Positions 26,770 to 40,064 are shown, counted from the stretch's first letter. The stretch is 64,000 bases of DNA from Temnothorax longispinosus (GCF_030848805.1 NC_092362.1:13561642-13625641), one strand, 5' to 3'. The notes: a model not told the origin generated them from the sequence alone. A program made the numbers and translations.

Positions 26770-29700
26770 GAATCTTTTTTTTTTAATACTTTGAAACCAA
26801 TGATCACGTACTCGATCGCTAGAAGAAAATTTTAAATATCTAGGATCATCTTTCAACAGTTTCTTAATGTCTTTCCAGGATGCCGTTAGCTCGGTCGACG
26901 CGCCTACTTCGTCGAGCAATTCCCGAAATTTGTCGCGCTTCTTGCGGCCCAATTGTTCAATGTGTTCGTTAAACAATCGTTCTTTCTCCTCGCGATCTAA
27001 ACTTTCAGCCAACTCCCACCTATGATCCTTCCTCAATTGTCGTTTCGCTTCTCTCCACGCCAGATCGCCGTTCCTTACCTAAAATTGAAACAAATATAAA
27101 AGACATTGTAATCAGAGATACCAATAATTCTCGTAGAATATTACGCGATTTAAACTAGATGCATACCAAATCAGCTAGAAGAGCACTGAAGTGTTGAACC
27201 GCCTCTGTGTGACGGTGATGCTGTCTTTCCTTATCCCTATCGCGAAGATGTGTAGCTAAAGTCCTTTGTACTTCTCTTTCTCTCTCTCTGATACTGACTT
27301 CCGCTCGTCTTTCACGTTCCCTTTTCTGTTTCTCGCGATCCTCCTCCGAATCGGAATGATCATCTCCCTCTTCCTTCTAAAAAAAAAAAAAAACCCAAAA
27401 ATTAACTTAAAAAATTGTACAAAAGATAGATATTGTATATTATACTTACGTCATTCTCCTTTTTAACGCTTTTGTCGTCAGTTTCTTCAATTTCCCCACT
27501 CTCTTTCTCTATCACCATCTCTTTTTTTTCCTTTTCGCTGTCCTCCGTAGATGTTTCGCTCTTTCGTTGCTTCTTTTCCCTTGTATTATCTTTGTCAAGT
27601 TTGTCCTTGCTGGATTTTGTTTCTTTACCTTTATCCGAATCCTTACGATCTCTATCCTTTTTGTCCGACTTGTGATCTTTCTCTCTGTGCCGATGGTCTT
27701 TGTCTTTCTCCTTTTCCTTTTTCCGCTCATCCTTCAGCAGGCGAACGTAATCTCTAAACCAATCTTCCCGCGTGCTTGCCGACTCTACGACTCTGTACCT
27801 CCAATCCGTTTCCAACTTTTTCTTACAATCGCTCCAATGCGAATGCCTGTCGATGTCTTTGTGCTCACGTAGCATCGCAAAGAATTCCTTTTTCACCTGA
27901 AACGCATTTAACATAAGAGTTTTCATCGCTGAAGAACACGTACTGCTTGCTTATGTACTATTATACAATTCTTTTGCTTTTAAAATCAAATTTTTCTTGG
28001 TTCTCTTATATCATGCACGCTTTAATGATATTTCCAACCACGTATTACACGCTCAGCCACATTACAATCACTTTTATAAATATTATGATATAATGATCTG
28101 TAATGTGGATCAAACTATTTCAACTTGCAAACCTTTTAAATGGTTTTCAAACTATATTTCGTTAGGGGTAGAAGAAATAGTCATTCGTATTCGTTCGTGT
28201 CAGGAGGTATCACAACGTTAAGGACTCTATTTGTCGGATTTTTTTTTTAATGAACTAAGCTGGTCATTTTTTTAGCTGAAAAAAATTATTAACTCATTAT
28301 TCCTGTAAAAATAATTATTATGATCATCGTCATCATTAAATGTACAGTATTCAATTCGCTCGCATTAAACAATGTATAATTAACTTAAACTTTAATTTTT
28401 AAGAATCATCGCATGCCTTATGACACACTGGCATTTAATGATGACTGAATGTGTAAGATAAGTAAATGTTTAACTGCCGTCCTTGCTGAAACGAAAAAAT
28501 ATGGTTAGTGCATTATCATTAACTTCGAAAACATTAGAAGCTCGCAGCCGTCCAAATTACGAAACGAGTTTCCATCTAATTTTTTTTTTCTCCTACTTGC
28601 TCTACACTCTAAAATACCTTTCGGAGAACGCATAATTTTCATAGCACATCGCACCGTTTACAAAAATTGCAACGCAACTGTTCTCTTGACAATTTTCTTG
28701 ATGTTTTTTACGTAAAAGTAACATAACAGATAGATTATTAAATTAATGCTTACTAAAATGTTATCCTATTAAAATAAAGTGTATCTCTTTTTCTTTTTCT
28801 CTTTCTCTCTCTCCTAAGCCTCGATACTTTTAATTCTCAATACTGAAAGTATTAAGCGAACAAAATTAGCTACGACAGACAGATGTTTTTTGAATTGTCT
28901 AATCTACGCAACGGGTGTGAAACCAAGAATCGTCCCATAAAATAGCTTTCTTTCCAATGTCCCCATTGCGTAATTTTTAAACGACTAAAATAATTTGTAT
29001 ATTCTTTGTTGCATTAAAAAGAAGAAGGTTTAGATAATATTATTATAAACGACAATCGAGAAATGATTACAGCTCAGACACTGGCACAATTTCATCTTCA
29101 AATTACACATAACATTTGTTACTCGGATCCTATAAGGATTTTCAAGGTATTTAGAAGCCTGTGTTTACACAACCGCTTAAACTTATTTCTTTATCTCATT
29201 TTAACTGAACGTGATATAAAAATCCACTTGCATTATTATTGTTATTATTAGAATAAAAAATAGTTCTCAGATGAGATGATGTAAAACAAATACTTTTATA
29301 AAAATGTAACGTACTCATTCTATGCCAATTTAATAATTTTGCATTATAACTCTGTATTGCAATTTATTGCGATCCTCTAAAATGTATCAGGATAAAGTTA
29401 ATTTTATATGTATTATTGCCGACAACAAGAACGTGTTTTCATCTTAAAGTCGACTTAAAATTACTTGAGAGTTCCATATGTGTGTTTTTGTATATCAAAT
29501 TTGATGTATCATGTATTGACATAAGAACAATAGATAATATATGATTTTAAGATAATAATTCGTTGCTTTTTGGGAATATAAGATATTTTACCTAACGACC
29601 TATATACGCAAAGTAATTTTTCGCTTGATAATACTAGCAAACAGAAGTTATGCTCGAAATGACTATTACTGAAAAGTAAAATAGCAATTTAAACAAATAG

Positions 29701-32700
29701 CCTCTTATATCGTTAGTGAATTTGTTTTTATGTCCATACATTTAATGTAAGTTTTGTGGTAGCATTAGAATCGAATTTTTATATTTCTTTATAATCGGAA
29801 TGCATAAACTATGAGAAACTGTTCTGCGGACTAATGCTACCTCGGGCTTTAATATATCCTTTTTTTTCCTTTCAAATGAATTAACGTGAAATCTTTTTTT
29901 TTTCTTTTCAAATTGATTTTGACTCTGGGGAAAAGTTAATCTTTTGAAGTACGTGGATTACGAGTAATATACAAATACCGAGTTTGTTCATTCTCATGAC
30001 ACTCTGCTTTGAAGTAAAGAATGCGGCGCGCGAGGGTGTGCCAACAGTGACCCGCAGAGAAGGTGGGAATGGTAGATGACATCATCCATGCCACCAACCA
30101 GCTTCAGAACCAAGCCACTCCACATACGGAACCTGTCCTGCCTGCATCCTGACTGAAGTGGAGAGTTCAGAACACATAAGTATATAAGGAACCGTCACAT
30201 ACTAAGATTTTATTCTCTACATCTCCCATCTTAGAGCTACAAAAACTTTTCGATTTCGATCGAGCAAATCTACTGGAGTAGAGAATTATTATTAGAGAAA
30301 TATCTCCTGGTATATGTGTTCTTCAGCCGTTATAATTTTAGGAATTCGTACTATCTTACAAGTGGAACAAAATAATAACATACCTATGAAACCTGAAAGA
30401 AATTAATTAATTATCGCTGTAAAAACATAAACTTTATTAAACATTTTACTAAACATATAAGATTAAAATCTCCTATATAAGATTAAAAACGCTTTGCATC
30501 TATTCTTAATTTCATTCTTATGCTATCGCGCATTGCAAAGCCTCGCTTAATAAGGTGAAATAATTCTTATTGAAATTAATGAAATAATATAGTTATGTAA
30601 ACATAGGAGCAAGCGCCGAATAAATAAATATATTCAGCCCATGCGGAACTTGACGCGGACGTAGGGTGTATTACATTTATATGCTGCTTCAAATATTCTT
30701 CAGCAGCATTTATGAAGCACGTCACTATAAATGAACGACATCTGCCTGGAATGGATGGAAAAAGGTTTATTGGAAAGTAAGGGAATTAAAAGTAGAGGAA
30801 ACACGGTTTGTGATACTTTTCTTAAGATATAAAGGACTTTTAGGTACCCTCATAAAAAAAAGTTTACACAAATATTAATTATTTAATAAAGTAATTAAGT
30901 ATTTGATCAATATGTAACCGCGAGTAAAAGAAATATTTTTGAATCTTCAAACTCACAAGTGATATAAAAATCATATGTGTGTAATACTAACTTGCAATAT
31001 AAATTCCAAACTTTCATAAACTGATAATAAAAAGCTAGAGAAACTGAACACATTAGCTTAAAATATATTAATGAAATTGTTGGAATCTATAATAATTTAT
31101 CATTTCCAGAATATATCTGAAATTATTTATAATCGGTATTGAAAAATATTAGTGTGTATCTAAATCCTCTATATTTATTAAATATATATTATATATATAC
31201 TTTTGATGGAACCTTGGGATGGACGGGGATATGTCGCTATAAATCTTACTTGTTCTGTCGAATGTTCTGTCAAAATATTTATACGTATTCGTATTATAAT
31301 GTATGATGTCCTGAAAATGCCTTTTGCCGTGCCACACAATGCGCGCGCACACATTCAGTGATGTTAATAAAATAAAAATACCTGTTCTCGTTTCGCTGTT
31401 TTCTCCTCTTTCTCCCTCTTTCGCACTTCCAGAAGATATTCGTTGAAAAGGCTTTCTCGTTCGCGCATCTTTTCTACATTCTTAAATCGTTCATCCCTTC
31501 CATGTTTTTGAGCAAAATCACTAAATGATGATCTACAAAAGAACAGAAAACATAAATTAACATTTTCTGCAGAAACGCAGAAACAAACGAAATAAAAAAA
31601 TGCTCTCTTTGTACGCATACTTTCCATGAAGTCCTGCCTCTTCTAAAAGCTTCTGGAATTGCTCTTTTCGTTCTTTCATTTTATTCCTCTTTTCTCGCCT
31701 TTCTTCTTCCGCCCTCTCCTTCACGTATTTCTCGAAGACCTGTTTCCTCTCCTTCGACGTTAGAAGTAAATAGCGTGGATCAAATACAATCTTATGAAGT
31801 TCTTTTTCCCAGGTACTGAATGCAGATACCTGAAAACGTAATACGTCGGTTACTCTCGGTACAATAAAGTAACATAACGGTCTGTACAAATGATGTTAAT
31901 GTAATACGTTACATCTTTCTCTGCAAGCATATCTCTGAACGATTTGATCCTCGTTTCCAATGGAACTATCGCCCTCTCCCTCGCTGCTCTCACTTCGGCC
32001 TCTATTGCAGCTTCCTTGCCGATGTCGATGGTCTTTTTTCCTTCCTTCTCCTCTTCTTCCTTGATGGGTGTTGTGACTGAATAATAATATAGAATTTATA
32101 TATATAAATCCTGTATTAATCCAATCTTGTATACATCATTTCAGAGTAGCTTTTCACGTACTTTTGGGTTCCTCGTGTTTCGGCTTTTTGGCTGGTGTGG
32201 GTTGATCTTCGTCGCTGCTTTCGCTGGAATCCGACTGACGTGGTGGTTTTGTAGCACCAATCGCGTCCGGAGGCGTTGATATCATCTTGTCCACATCCTG
32301 ACGGCCAACAAGATCATCCGGCCTTTCCCAAACTGATATCCTCGAAGAAGGATTGTAGAAAAATACCCGTCCGTCTCCCGTCCAAACAACACACCTTCAC
32401 ATACAAATATATTCGCTAGCTCATGTAAATATACACATTATGAGTATATAGCAAGAAACAATGTGAAAGCACAATATGAAAAACAAGTCATCGCTAAATA
32501 TACCATGGAGTTCCAGGCACTGGCGTACTAGAAATTGGTCTAGACTTGTCTTGAGGCTTTGCAGGTTCCTTTGCAATATTTTCCTCCTTCTTCGGTTTAG
32601 CGCTATCCGCATCTTTTGTACTATCTTTGGTTTCATGTGCGTTCTCTTGCGGCTTTTCTTGTTTGCCAGGTTCAACAATGGTGGTAGTGTTGTTGGTAAC

Positions 32701-35643
32701 GGCAGTGGTTGTAACAGCGGTAGTGGTAGGGACAACATTTGCTTCCTCGTTTTTCTGCCGTAATGTTAATTTCGCATCTAACAAAACAAAATTTCAGAAC
32801 ATATATCATTTAAAATTTACATGACCGTATTATGTTTCAAGATTCTAAGATCTTGGTTACTTTGCTTTATAAAGATAAATGCTGGAAATTATGTATTACG
32901 TACTCTCCAGATCTTTCAAGGCTTGTGGCTTTTCCCATACTGATTCTCCTGCTTTACTGTTGTAATAATAGAATCTGCCATCTGGTGCACGATGCTCGGT
33001 CCAGACCATAGCAGCCGCTACTACGTCAGAATCAAGCTGTGCAAGTATGGCAGGATCTTCAGGGGGTGCTTGAGGTGTCATTACACCATGAGGCATTTGT
33101 GGCATACCTAAAAAAAAGAAAGCAGGTGTACTATAAGTTAATCTATAAAAATTGTTAAAATATTTCTTTTCTTCGTCGTATTCGTCAGATATATCTTTTT
33201 CAATCGCATATTTTATACGTACCCCAATTTGTTTGTGGTGGCCCATAACCGCCAAAAGGTTGAAAACCAGGCGGTGGCATCCCAAAGGGTGCTGCTCCGA
33301 ATTGCGTTGCGATCGGATTACCAAACTGATTTGGCATTCTGTGCTGCATAGGGATCATATTTGGCGGCGGTTGCATCATGTTCGTATTTACTGCCGGTGT
33401 ATTTATCGATGGCGTATTGGTAACTGTCGTGGGTGCTGTACCTGACATTTTTAAATTTTTATCTTTTAATGACGATACTTTGATAAATTTAAAGAACTTG
33501 CGTGCTAAGATATATACACACAAAGCTCGAGAAACGTTTTCAAAATTAAATAGTATTAATATACCGTTCAAATTACCATTTGACTGATTTGTCTCGGATG
33601 CTTGATTGTTGACATCTGGGGTGTCTATCAATGTAGGAGGTGGTCCAGTGCCAGGAGGCGCCGTACTTAATTGATTAATGGCATCTGTGTTGTTAGAGGA
33701 TGATTGCTCGCCGCCTTGAGAGATTCTGTTTTCACTCATCTTGGTCGGCGTACTACTTGACGGAGTAGGTGTGATAGAACGCGTTGTCGCTTGCTTTGAC
33801 GCACCATGTACCAACTGTTCCAACTGCAAAACCGTGAGATTTTTTTTTATCTAGACGTGTTGTAAATTAATCACATTAAATCTTTAACAAAAAAACAAAA
33901 TAAACTTGCGCGTTCATTGACTAGCGAATAAATTTACCAATCTTTGTTACGACCGTGCCACGTGTCAATTTTTTGATATACACTTTTTTATTTACACTTT
34001 ATTCTTGTTCCTATATTTTACGCGTAAAAATCCATGTCATGAAACTGATAAAATATATATATATATATATATAATTTTGATGTCGAGACCATGTCAGCTT
34101 AGATGTGTATGTATAACCAGGCAAAGCAAAGACGTTGGATTACTTGCAAATAATGATAAAAGAAAAGCATTTAATAAATTTCATCGTCAAGGGTCGGACG
34201 TCAATAGGTATTTATTTACCTGATCTTGTACCATGACCTTTACATTTGGTCCCTCCGGTTTAGTCCATGTGGTATCTCTCGTACGAATATTGTAATAATA
34301 CGACTTTCCATCAGCCGCTTTCGTCTCTACCCACACTTCTCCGTTGAGATCTAGACCTGGAATGTTCGCGTGTTGTTGCGCTTGCTGGGGTGGCTGTTGC
34401 TGTCCTGGAATCTATGGCATATATATATTTTATTCGTCAAGGTACCTTTAATTGCTCTTTATCGAGTATCTCGTTTCTCTTTCCGTGCACGTAACTTACG
34501 CTATTCATGTTAGGTGGCCCCATGCCAGGAGGTGGTCCATATGGGCCTGGTCCTGCACCCATAGGGCCATTCATCATGTGTGGTGGTGGCTAAAGCATCA
34601 AGATTTGAGACGTAGAAATCTAATGCGTTCGTACGTATCGAAAGATTCAAAATGACGCGTACCATTCCTGGAGGTCCCATTAAATTTGGAGGGCCCATAA
34701 AATTGGGTGGTCCCATAGGTCCCCAACTGGGATCAAATGGCGGCGGTCCTCGGAATCTTGGGCCTGCCGGACCAGGCGGACACGTTGGCCTTGGCGGGGC
34801 TTCGAAGGGAAAGCCATTGTTCGCGCCGCGGAACATTGGCCCGCGCGGGCCAAATCCTCTTCCTCGAAACCTTGGAGAGCCACCTCTCATAGGGAAATCA
34901 AACCCACCTCTGCCACGACCCCTTAAATTATTTTTAAATGTTGTGACTAGATATCTTACAGCTCTACCATGCCACTTAGAGGAAGGAAGACCAGAAGTAG
35001 CTTTCCGAATCTTGCTTGACTCTTAAGAAAAACAAAAAGATACGCTCCGCTCCACCACGCTGCAGATTTCATCTGCTCGCGTCAGGCACCGCGCGTACTC
35101 GCGCTGTAACGCCGCTACAGAGGATAGAATGTCGCTTGCAAAGAGATCATTAGTTAAAAGATCAGTATTAATTAAGGTATTATTTAAATCTCGTCGTCGG
35201 TCCAAAGATTTTAAACAAATCCGACATTCCGCGCGTGTCATCTGTCGGGGACGCGGCGGGGACGGGGGACGGGGGACGGGGGAGGTTGGAGTCGGGACGC
35301 CATCGGGTCCTCGGATCAGACGAAAACATCGCGGAGAGAGCGAAATCGAGCGAGCATGCGAGTTCGAGAGGAGGCAGCGCGGAGGGAACGGGGAAGAGGG
35401 AAGAGGGAAGGAAGAGACGCGGGGGGAGAAGAGAACACCGCGAGGATCCGCGGTGCCGGGAAGCGCGGATCGCGATACGTACCGAAAACCGCCGCGGCCG
35501 CGCGGCATAAAATGCCTGTAATCCTCGCCCTCGTAGCTATACTCCTCCGTCTCCTCCATGGGCTCGTCATTGTGCTCCTGCTCGCTGGCGGAGGCGGACT
35601 CGGCGGCCGCGATCGCGGCCGGCTGCTCGCTGCTCGCGTCCAT
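26320..35643 (-). CDS. TCERG1: Transcription elongation regulator 1 (TCERG1/CA150), WW and FF domains
   Basis: Seventeen coding exons in gene order: 35483-35643, 34663-34921, 34500-34589, 34220-34411, 33577-33823, 33223-33441, 32904-33107, 32504-32777, 32162-32394, 31913-32076, 31621-31829, 31382-31532, 27450-27896, 27167-27376, 26812-27078, 26626-26703 and 26320-26547. They join in phase to 1210 aa. After an acidic start come RGRGG- and Pro/Gly-rich segments, then WW1 (about 195-223, EVWVETKAADGKSYYYN), WW2 (about 421-453) and WW3 (about 549-577, CVVWTGDGRVFFYN). Six FF domains run from about 665 to 1190. A Lys/Asp/Arg/Glu-rich insert of about 110-130 aa splits FF3 from FF4. The end, RRGPPPPPTASEP, is nearly that of human TCERG1. 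The family couples Pol II C-terminal-domain phosphorylation and elongation to splicing through SF1 and other partners in the nucleus. AATAAA lies on this strand at 26090-26095. Confidence 0.96.
27897..31381 (-). other. Large TCERG1 intron 12 with LTR-like insert
   Basis: This 3.5-kb intron is by far the longest in the gene and is mostly AT-rich and featureless. At about 30012-30370 the composition changes. A GC-richer block has a TATA box (TATATAAGG, about 30181-30189) followed by A/T-rich transcribed-type sequence, resembling a solo LTR. I could not find matching target duplications, so this remains a suggestion. Confidence 0.35.
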
Positions 35644-37350
35644 CCCGTGGGCGCAGGCGGACCGTCGCCGTCGCCGTCGCCGTCGCCGTCACCCCGAAAG
35701 CGCAAAAGGGAAAGGGAAGAGAGATCCCGACAAAAACTGGGCACGCCGTATAGTCGCCGGTCGCCGTACGGAAAGAGATTCCCCGTCTCACACGCCCATT
35801 CGCTATCGCTTCTCTCGCTTATCTGCCCCTCTGGCCTTTGGCAGATCGCTTCGCTCGTCTGGCGCGCAGGAAAAAAAAACGCCGCGGACAAATTACTATT
35901 ATCTCTCTCTCTCTTTCTCTCTCTGCGCGGATGTGCGGGCCGTAAACACGTCGCCGTCGCTGCAAACAACTGCAAACACGCGCGACGTCCCCTAAACGCG
36001 CCGGCGTGGCAAGGGGGCCTCTTCGTTAATGGAGGATTCACATCGCGTCCGATATCGATACGACGTCCAATATCCAATGGGAGAGTTTGTTTTCTAGAGA
36101 TTCTGCTAGGGTCTCTAGAAAACCAACTCTCCCATTGGTGTGAATCCTTCTTTAGGCCCGTATCATCGGCTTTGCTTATCGAGAACCACGCCTATTGGCT
36201 ATTGGAAGCTTGTCGGCTTGTCTCGTGGCGCGCGAGAGAACGAGGAATGGGAGAAATGAGAGATGGCAGCGTGGACTTTTGGAACTCGGTCTATAGTGTT
36301 TTTCGTTTTTCGCTTCTCTCGAGGCTCGTCGCCGCCGTGTCGTTCTGACGTCAGAGAAGGCAAGAAATCGATCGACGTATTTGAGAGAATTTTAAGAGCA
36401 CGATTTTACGTCGCTCTGCGTCGCTCACTACCATTGAATTTATTACGTATTACGTTCATTCCTGGTGTAAGTCGGATCTCTGAAATCTGTATGGAAAGCA
36501 AATCTTTCTGAAATGAAAAGTTTATTAAATACGTGTTAAATTAAAAATTATTTTTTATTGCAAACAATACTTTATGTCAAATATTTAATTAGTATTTCTA
36601 TTTAGAAATTTTTAGAGTGATATATGACCTGTATAATATTGAAAATATGTTTAAAATATTTTTTATTACATTAAAGTACTAGGCCATTTTTTACATATTT
36701 ATATGTTAATAGGTGACATATCTCCAGCACACAAGCGCGTACAATATTATAGATGCATCCATTCTTCTGCTTCTACGGATGTTTTTGCGCGGTACGTGCT
36801 TGTTGCTATCGTTACAAGTCACGTATACAAGTGAATACAATTTAACGAAGACTATTTGTTATTAAAGGCTTTGGCAATTATGAGGAAAAGACGTAAAGAA
36901 GAAAAGAGAAGGGAGAGCACGCAGAGGTCCATGTAAAGATGAACGCGGTGAAGAAGATTAACAAATATATATACGCACACAAATGTTTTGCGTGAAATAT
37001 TACGCGCGTTATGAAAAGTTTCACGCCATCACTTACGACGTTATGTCATGGTTCATCAAGTAACAATAATTTTTCTTTTCTACGTATGACGTATGCAACA
37101 TGACGTTGTCATTATCAGATTTCAATACTATGAAGATGTAACATGGCCATGTGATATTCCTATCAAGTTCGATATTGCTAAGTTTTGTAACTGTACCTCC
37201 TTAAAGTTATGTACAACTCAATATGAGCATACGTATTTGGTATCATTATGCTGTAGGGTTTATGATGTATATATCTCTTCTGTTTTCGCACTATCTAGAA
37301 CTACTCGAACAATCATTGAGTCGCACAGAACACAAAACTTGATTGTCGCT
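35644..37350. other. TCERG1 upstream region to the 3' end of the elongin-B-like gene
   Basis: The first 700 bases are CpG-rich, with CT runs and an inverted repeat at 36034-36147; they should hold the TCERG1 promoter and 5' UTR. A 330-codon plus-strand open frame overlapping TCERG1 exon 1 (35356-36348) is GC-rich chance. From about 36500 the DNA is AT-rich and holds only the presumed 3' UTR of the elongin-B-like gene. Confidence 0.5.
36034..36147. repeat. Compact inverted repeat in the TCERG1 promoter region
   Basis: Arms 36074-36100 and 36112-36138 are 27-base inverted complements with one mismatch and an 11-base loop. Each starts or ends with a CCAAT/ATTGG box. An outer 9-base pair GGATTCACA/TGTGAATCC (36034-36042, 36139-36147) brackets them, with 31 extra bases on the left side only. 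It lies about 430 bases upstream of the TCERG1 start codon. Confidence 0.7.
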
Positions 37351-38094
37351 TCATTTATGAGTTGCTTTACTTAGTATATCATTTTTTGCGTCATTTACGT
37401 CATCGTACTTTTTCTGATACTTTTCACAAATGGCGTCATTTTTTTCTTCCTGGCTGAAAATTTCTGATACGTTTGGCCATTCTGATTCGGAATACGATGT
37501 TATTTCGAGACTTTCAAACGAACCATCCTCTTTTCGCACAGCTAGGCCTACGACCGCAGGCTGCATTATCTTTGCCGTCGCTGACGTCAGTCCACAGTCA
37601 AACAATGCAGTCGAATCGGATAATTCCTTACATTCGTCAAGAAGATCGTTTGCAAGCACAAATAGCTGTTGATCTTCTGGCTGTACTTTCAATATAGCTG
37701 TAAAATATATTCATTTCAATATTAACGTCTCTACTGAAATAATACGCGTGTAACTCATCGCAAATAAATCGTAATGTAACTCGTAATACGTCAAGAAAAT
37801 GGTTTTGCCATTACATCTATAAATATTTCTCATGAGAGAGAGACATACGCTTTACCTTCAATCATTTTCTTGAGCTCGAGAACTCTGACATTCTCCTGTG
37901 TGTCGAGGTACACGGTCACCTTTTGTCGTCTGATTATCAAGTATATGTCCTTACCCATATTTTCAACAATCCCCGTAACTGAATCATCATCACCGACGAC
38001 GGTCCTGCTTTCCTAAAATGCCCTTAGAGATTACGTTTTTTGTAAATGAGATGTATTTGTTAGGCATCAAAACTGGATTTGAAAAACTTACCAT
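37351..38094 (-). CDS. ELOB: Elongin-B-like protein, divergent and extended
   Basis: Three coding exons in gene order: 38092-38094 (the ATG alone), 37856-38012 and 37351-37697, joining in phase to 168 aa. The ubiquitin-like core is recognisable: YLIIRRQKVTVYLDTQEN, VLELKKMIE, ILKVQPEDQQL and CGLTSATAK, then VGLAVRKEDGSFESL, all in the order of elongin B. Human elongin B is 118 aa. This one has about 19 extra N-terminal residues, a longer Lys/Asp-rich C-terminus, and WPNVSEIFSQEE where the family has ELPDVMKPQ. Elongin B pairs with elongin C in the elongin (SIII) elongation factor and in cullin-2/5 ubiquitin ligases. Translation could start instead at the internal Met (37968-37970), giving a more usual N-terminus. 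Whether this is the species' only elongin B or a fast-evolving paralogue cannot be told here. Confidence 0.75.
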
Positions 38095-39208
38095 TGAGTC
38101 CACGTATATATAAATATAAACCGTGTAACAAAGCTCGCGTAATGTAGTCTAATCTCCCAAGGATGAGAAACTTGACATGTGTTTATTAGCTCTGTTGACA
38201 GATACAGTGTGTTGTCATTTGCATACTTTTAGGACTACGCAAACATCGCTACGTATACTTTTTAATAAACACTCAATATATATTCCTTTAAATCTTTACA
38301 GCTGTTGAATCGTTATTAATTTTACGTTGTAATAAAATATATTTCCCCATTTATATTTTTTCTTTCCTTTAACACGTTACGTTCCATGCCTTCGTGCGTT
38401 TGAAATCAGACATTCATCAGACAGTAAAAAAAAAACGTAAACACTATTTGAAAGGCTGTCGCTCCAACCGTGGAAATGTACATACATATTCTAGAAATAT
38501 CAACGTGGCCAAGGAACGAAGGAACGTCCCTCGAGATAATAATTTTACATACGTCTGATTCATGTAAAAGAGCACAGGTCAAACGGTTGAAATAACTACA
38601 TATGTAGGTAACAAAGTGGCAAACATTTCGTCACGACGCGTTGTCGCGCAGCTGAAAGATTCCACGTACCTTCTCGTGAATACAATATTGCGCAGCTTTC
38701 TCGCTTATCTTTTGCCTTTACAGGCAAAAGTGTCTCAACAAAATTCACTCGAACGCAACGCTACGGGGAAAGAAATCTCCTGGAAAATAAATCGGTCCTC
38801 GGGTTCCGTCAGCGGCACTTGGAGAGAGTGACAACCGATGATGGCGATGATTTTAGCCATCCCGCACGAAGAAGAAAAGTCAAATTTGGAGAAAACAAAT
38901 TCATTGGATTGGCTGTGTTACGCCAATCTCACCACGTGCGTGATGGCATGATCCCGCCATCCCGCTCTCTCAAGTACCAACACCACGCTCCGTTGCGACC
39001 GTTGCTTCGTTTCCGATACGTCAAGGACGGAAACACGTGTAGAATACGATGACGACGCGGCCAATCAAATTCGTCGTCTCGCTCTTCTGTCTTCTCCCAG
39101 GAATCTGCTTGGTGCTTATCTACTCCTCGCGCACCGTCGCGTGCTTCCTGCACTTGAAACGCTTGAAACGAACCAGCGTCACCTGTGAGATACCCGCCGT
39201 CTACCGTG
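38095..39208. other. Upstream region shared by the divergent elongin-B-like and POLD2 genes, left part
   Basis: The first 300 bases are AT-rich and should include the elongin-B-like 5' UTR. Further right the DNA becomes mixed and CpG-containing. Open frames at 38616-39052 (+) and 38929-39213 (-) show no domain. The original intergenic DNA continues at 40548 after the 1.3-kb insertion. Confidence 0.4.
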
Positions 39209-39217
39209 TCCATTGCC
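39209..39217 (+). repeat. 9-bp target site duplication, left copy
   Basis: TCCATTGCC stands directly before the left terminus of the foldback element. The same nine bases stand at 40539-40547. Confidence 0.8.
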
Positions 39218-39665
39218 AGCTCTGGTAACTTAGCCGGTCAACTTCGACTTTATTAATTTTCATATTTTTTTATCGTTTGTTGGTTGTTTGTTGGTGATTG
39301 TTGGCCTAATTACAACGTTTGTTGGTTCTTAATTTTTTTTTAAATTTAAAAAGAAAATTAGCATTAAGTTAGCCGGAAAAATTTTATTTTTAATTTCAAA
39401 AAAGCCTAATCGATGCGTAATCGTTTGCTGATGATTGTTGGTCTAATTTTAGCGTTTGTTGGTTTATTATTAGTCTTAAAAACGAAAAAAAAAAACGAAA
39501 AATTATCTCACATATTAAAGTAATCGAAGATTGGTTTATTTGCCTACGACTTAAGCTTTATTTCTATCAATTTAAGGCTAACATCTATAAAACTGCCATA
39601 TGAATACGGGCCTTAACATCGGCAGAAAATCGCGAAAAGATCAAGAAACATGGTGGTTCGTGGGA

Positions 39666-39667
<2 letters not shown>

Positions 39668-39719
<52 letters not shown>
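39668..39719. repeat. (CA)n microsatellite in the left arm of the foldback element
   Basis: An unbroken CA run of about 26 units. Its partner in the right arm (40065-40098) is shorter and interrupted, so the two arms have drifted apart here in length. Confidence 0.9.
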
Positions 39720-39720
<1 letters not shown>

Positions 39721-40064
39721 CGGGGGGTGCGAGGGGGGGGCCTTCGGCCCCCCCCCCCCTCCCCCGCACCCACCCCGCCGGTAGGCTGCGTGGACCTCGC
39801 TTTACAATTACAACATAAAGTACATGCTAAGTTGTAAAACGAAATTATAAAGTACATGCATGGGGGAGGGGTGCAGGGGAGAAAAGCCTTTCTGTTCACG
39901 TGCGCTCACGCATGTAAGTCCCCTTGCACCCCTCCATGCATGTGCTTTATAATTTCGTTTTACAACTTAGCATGTACTTTATGTTGTAAAGCGAGGTCCA
40001 CGCAGCCTACCGGCGGGGTGGGTGCGGGGGAGGGGGGGCCGAAGGCCCCCCCCTCGCACCCCCT

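Noticed and set aside
35356..36348. 330-codon plus-strand open frame opposite TCERG1 exon 1
   Set aside because: Antisense to a confirmed exon and its GC-rich upstream DNA; composition follows GA/CT tracts.
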